Shown here: in pieces, positions 62,565 to 64,000 of the stretch
How the letters are laid out: each line of letters begins with the position of its first letter
Numbering within the stretch: the first letter of the stretch is position 1
NCBI GenBank assembly: GCA_029781135.1
Contig: JAKOXH010000068.1
Coordinates: 62,001-126,000, forward strand
Direction of reading: 5' to 3'
DNA length: 64,000 bases
Source of the DNA: Planctomycetota bacterium
GTDB lineage: Bacteria > Planctomycetota > Planctomycetia > Pirellulales > Lacipirellulaceae
Made by a program: the position numbers and the translations under genes
The notes under the pieces: model-generated
Database searches by the model: none
The model's input: only the letters and a program-made list of their open reading frames with translations
What the model was told of the DNA's origin: nothing

Positions 62565-64000
62565 CTACTTCGACTTCGCGAACAACTGGAGGGCAAGTAC
62601 CGGCCGACCGGCCTCGCCAAAGTTGCCGCGGAAAATGAGCCAACGTTCGGCCTTCGGTGTTGTGTCACCCGAAGTGGCAATCCGCACCTGCGCGGGCAAC
62701 CGCTGTCGCTCCATAGGACCAAGCTTCACCTGCCAGCGACCAGGGGTGACTCGATAACCCGGCGGCGTGTTTTCGAGCGTGATCGTTCCGGTGACGCTCT
62801 TGTCGTCGAAATTGTAGATGAAGAGCGGCAGTTCATGTTGAGTGTCAACATCGAATTGATGTTCGTACTCCCAGGCCCAAGGAATGGACTCGTCGCGCAC
62901 CGCTGTATTGAGAGGCAACAAGCACTGCAGGACGACGGGCGACGGCTTCTTACCAGCGGACATTGTGTTACGCGATGGGCTGCGGCCGGGCGGGTCGAGG
63001 GTGAGGCGAGCCGCTTCGCCCGCAGGCAGGACAACAAACGTTGGCGCCGACGTGAGCCTCTGCGGAACCGTGTGGCCCAAGGGGCGGCCGAAATAATCGC
63101 AGCACCACTCGACGGTTAGTGAGTTGGGAAGTGGCCAGTTCGTTGTTTGCTCACCTCGTTGAGGCCAGTCGCCTGCTCGCTCCGACCAGGCCACGAGCAC
63201 ATCGCGGTGCTTTCCCTCATGGAGCGCCGAGAATGCGATGACGAACGTGTCGGGTTCATCGGCGACCACGTAGCGGCCGAGACAACGGGCACCGGCCAAC
63301 ATGCGACCGAGGGCTGCCAGCGCAACGTAGGCGGGTCGCGGCGTAAGGTCGTGACGAAGCAGGCCGAATTCGACGTCCCGTTCGCCATACTGGCCAAGAA
63401 TGAAATGAAAATGACGCGCGGCGCCTGCGTGGAGGCTGAGGGCAAACGATTGGGCCATGTATTCGGCCTTGAGCCGCTCCTTTCGGGCCGTCAACTCATG
63501 CGTCGGGGAGTCGGCTGCGGCCGTCATACCGCGATCGCTTTCGGTCACCCAAATCGGCTTTCCAACGGCGGCCCTGCGTACCGGCTCCCACAGCTGCTGG
63601 TAGGACGTCGGCCAATCGTACGAGTGGATATTAAATGTGTCGAAGTAGGGCCAAGCCTCGTTGTTCAACACACCGGCGGTTTGGCGATCCGTGGGCACAC
63701 CAGTTGTAGCGTTCCAACAGACGGTCACACCCGTGTCGCCCGACTTGAAACCAAGGTAGGCCGCCTTTTGGTAGGCGCAGATTTCATCCACCGTGTGGGC
63801 ACCAAAGTCGGCAACGTTCGCCTCGTTCCACGGCTCCCAGGCCTGCACCTTGCCGGCGAAGCGGCGCGCCATCGCCTGGCAGAAGCGATACACATGGCGG
63901 AGGTCGTCAGGAAAATGTCCCTGCCGACCATCCGGGCCAGCGGCCCATGCTGGTGTGTCGTGAAAAACTTGCAGCACGTTGAGGCCGGCCTTGGCCTGCT
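62565..64000 (-). CDS. Exported-type glycoside hydrolase with acid/base and nucleophile Glu (clan GH-A-like), partial
   Basis: The frame is open through the right edge, so the N-terminus is missing; the visible part is about 478 residues. A TIM-barrel glycosidase pattern is seen: VQAWEPWNEANVADF holds the acid/base Glu (W-N-E), and KPIWVTESDRGMTA holds the likely nucleophile Glu. VFHDTPAWAAGPDG, FNIHSYDWPTSYQQLWEP and HFHFILGQYGERDVEFGLLR fit GH39- or GH5-like proteins. The C-terminal third (about 300-470) looks like a beta-sandwich. It probably cuts a plant or algal polysaccharide. The converging gene is 87 nt away. Confidence 0.78.
   Translation of the reverse strand, partial: QAKAGLNVLQVFHDTPAWAAGPDGRQGHFPDDLRHVYRFCQAMARRFAGKVQAWEPWNEANVADFGAHTVDEICAYQKAAYLGFKSGDTGVTVCWNATTGVPTDRQTAGVLNNEAWPYFDTFNIHSYDWPTSYQQLWEPVRRAAVGKPIWVTESDRGMTAAADSPTHELTARKERLKAEYMAQSFALSLHAGAARHFHFILGQYGERDVEFGLLRHDLTPRPAYVALAALGRMLAGARCLGRYVVADEPDTFVIAFSALHEGKHRDVLVAWSERAGDWPQRGEQTTNWPLPNSLTVEWCCDYFGRPLGHTVPQRLTSAPTFVVLPAGEAARLTLDPPGRSPSRNTMSAGKKPSPVVLQCLLPLNTAVRDESIPWAWEYEHQFDVDTQHELPLFIYNFDDKSVTGTITLENTPPGYRVTPGRWQVKLGPMERQRLPAQVRIATSGDTTPKAERWLIFRGNFGEAGRPVLALQLFAKSK

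Noticed and set aside
1..64000. tRNA, rRNA, riboswitch or phage genes
   Set aside because: No tRNA T-loop with matching acceptor stem, rRNA core or phage gene pattern was recognised by eye; a covariance scan would be decisive.

Overview
The window reads as a planctomycete chromosome segment, most likely order Pirellulales. The evidence is a cytochrome-type PSCyt1/PSCyt2 gene next to a sulfatase, several Tat-exported Gfo/Idh/MocA proteins, PhoPQ-related and DUF6807 (PmoA-like) proteins, dockerin-plus-PEP-CTERM proteins, and many short intergenic palindromes. I saw no rRNA, tRNA, CRISPR array, phage or plasmid backbone genes. Taxonomy is inferred from gene content only.

1-4.8 kb (all minus): the N-terminal part of a PSCyt1/PSCyt2 gene, a sulfatase, pyrF and a PhoPQ-related alpha/beta hydrolase. 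5.5-11.0 kb (plus): a compact group of four exported proteins. These are two DegT/StrS-type PLP aminotransferases with Tat signals, a Tat-signal Gfo/Idh/MocA protein whose usual EKP motif is EQP, and a secreted protein made of three RidA/YjgF domains. Together they look like an amino-sugar or amino-cyclitol module placed outside the cytoplasm, which is the most unusual system seen here.

11.1-27.9 kb: an exopolysaccharide locus read outward from a divergent control region at about 17.9-18.3 kb. Leftward run a FemAB/GNAT-like protein, polysaccharide deacetylase, flippase, GT4 glycosyltransferase, PlsC-like acyltransferase and CdsA-like protein. Rightward run a Wzz-like protein, Wzy/ligase-like protein, WecG/TagA glycosyltransferase, a sulfatase-fold protein without catalytic residues, and a 1313-residue secreted protein with a glycosidase-like centre. 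No exosortase or initiating sugar-phosphate transferase is visible.

28-37 kb: a PDZ protein, dus and queG (tRNA modification, overlapping by 4 nt), small secreted or lipoprotein genes, a zinc-ribbon protein and aroA. 37-42 kb: a YdeP-type molybdopterin oxidoreductase carrying an in-frame palindromic repeat, a CE15-like esterase and a Tat Gfo/Idh/MocA protein. 42.7-47.5 kb: a second glycan locus with two unusual fusions, a WaaP-like kinase joined to a GT2 glycosyltransferase and a nucleotidyltransferase-like protein ending in an NDK-like domain, with a GT61 glycosyltransferase between them.

47.9-64 kb: DUF6807 and Gfo/Idh/MocA genes, two MFS transporters, a RAYT transposase between two identical 56-bp repeats, a HpcH/HpaI aldolase, two exported cyclophilins with dockerin and PEP-CTERM ends, xylA, gene debris, a frameshifted glycosidase-like gene and a glycosidase running off the right edge. 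Nearly all palindromic repeats lie between 36 and 56 kb.
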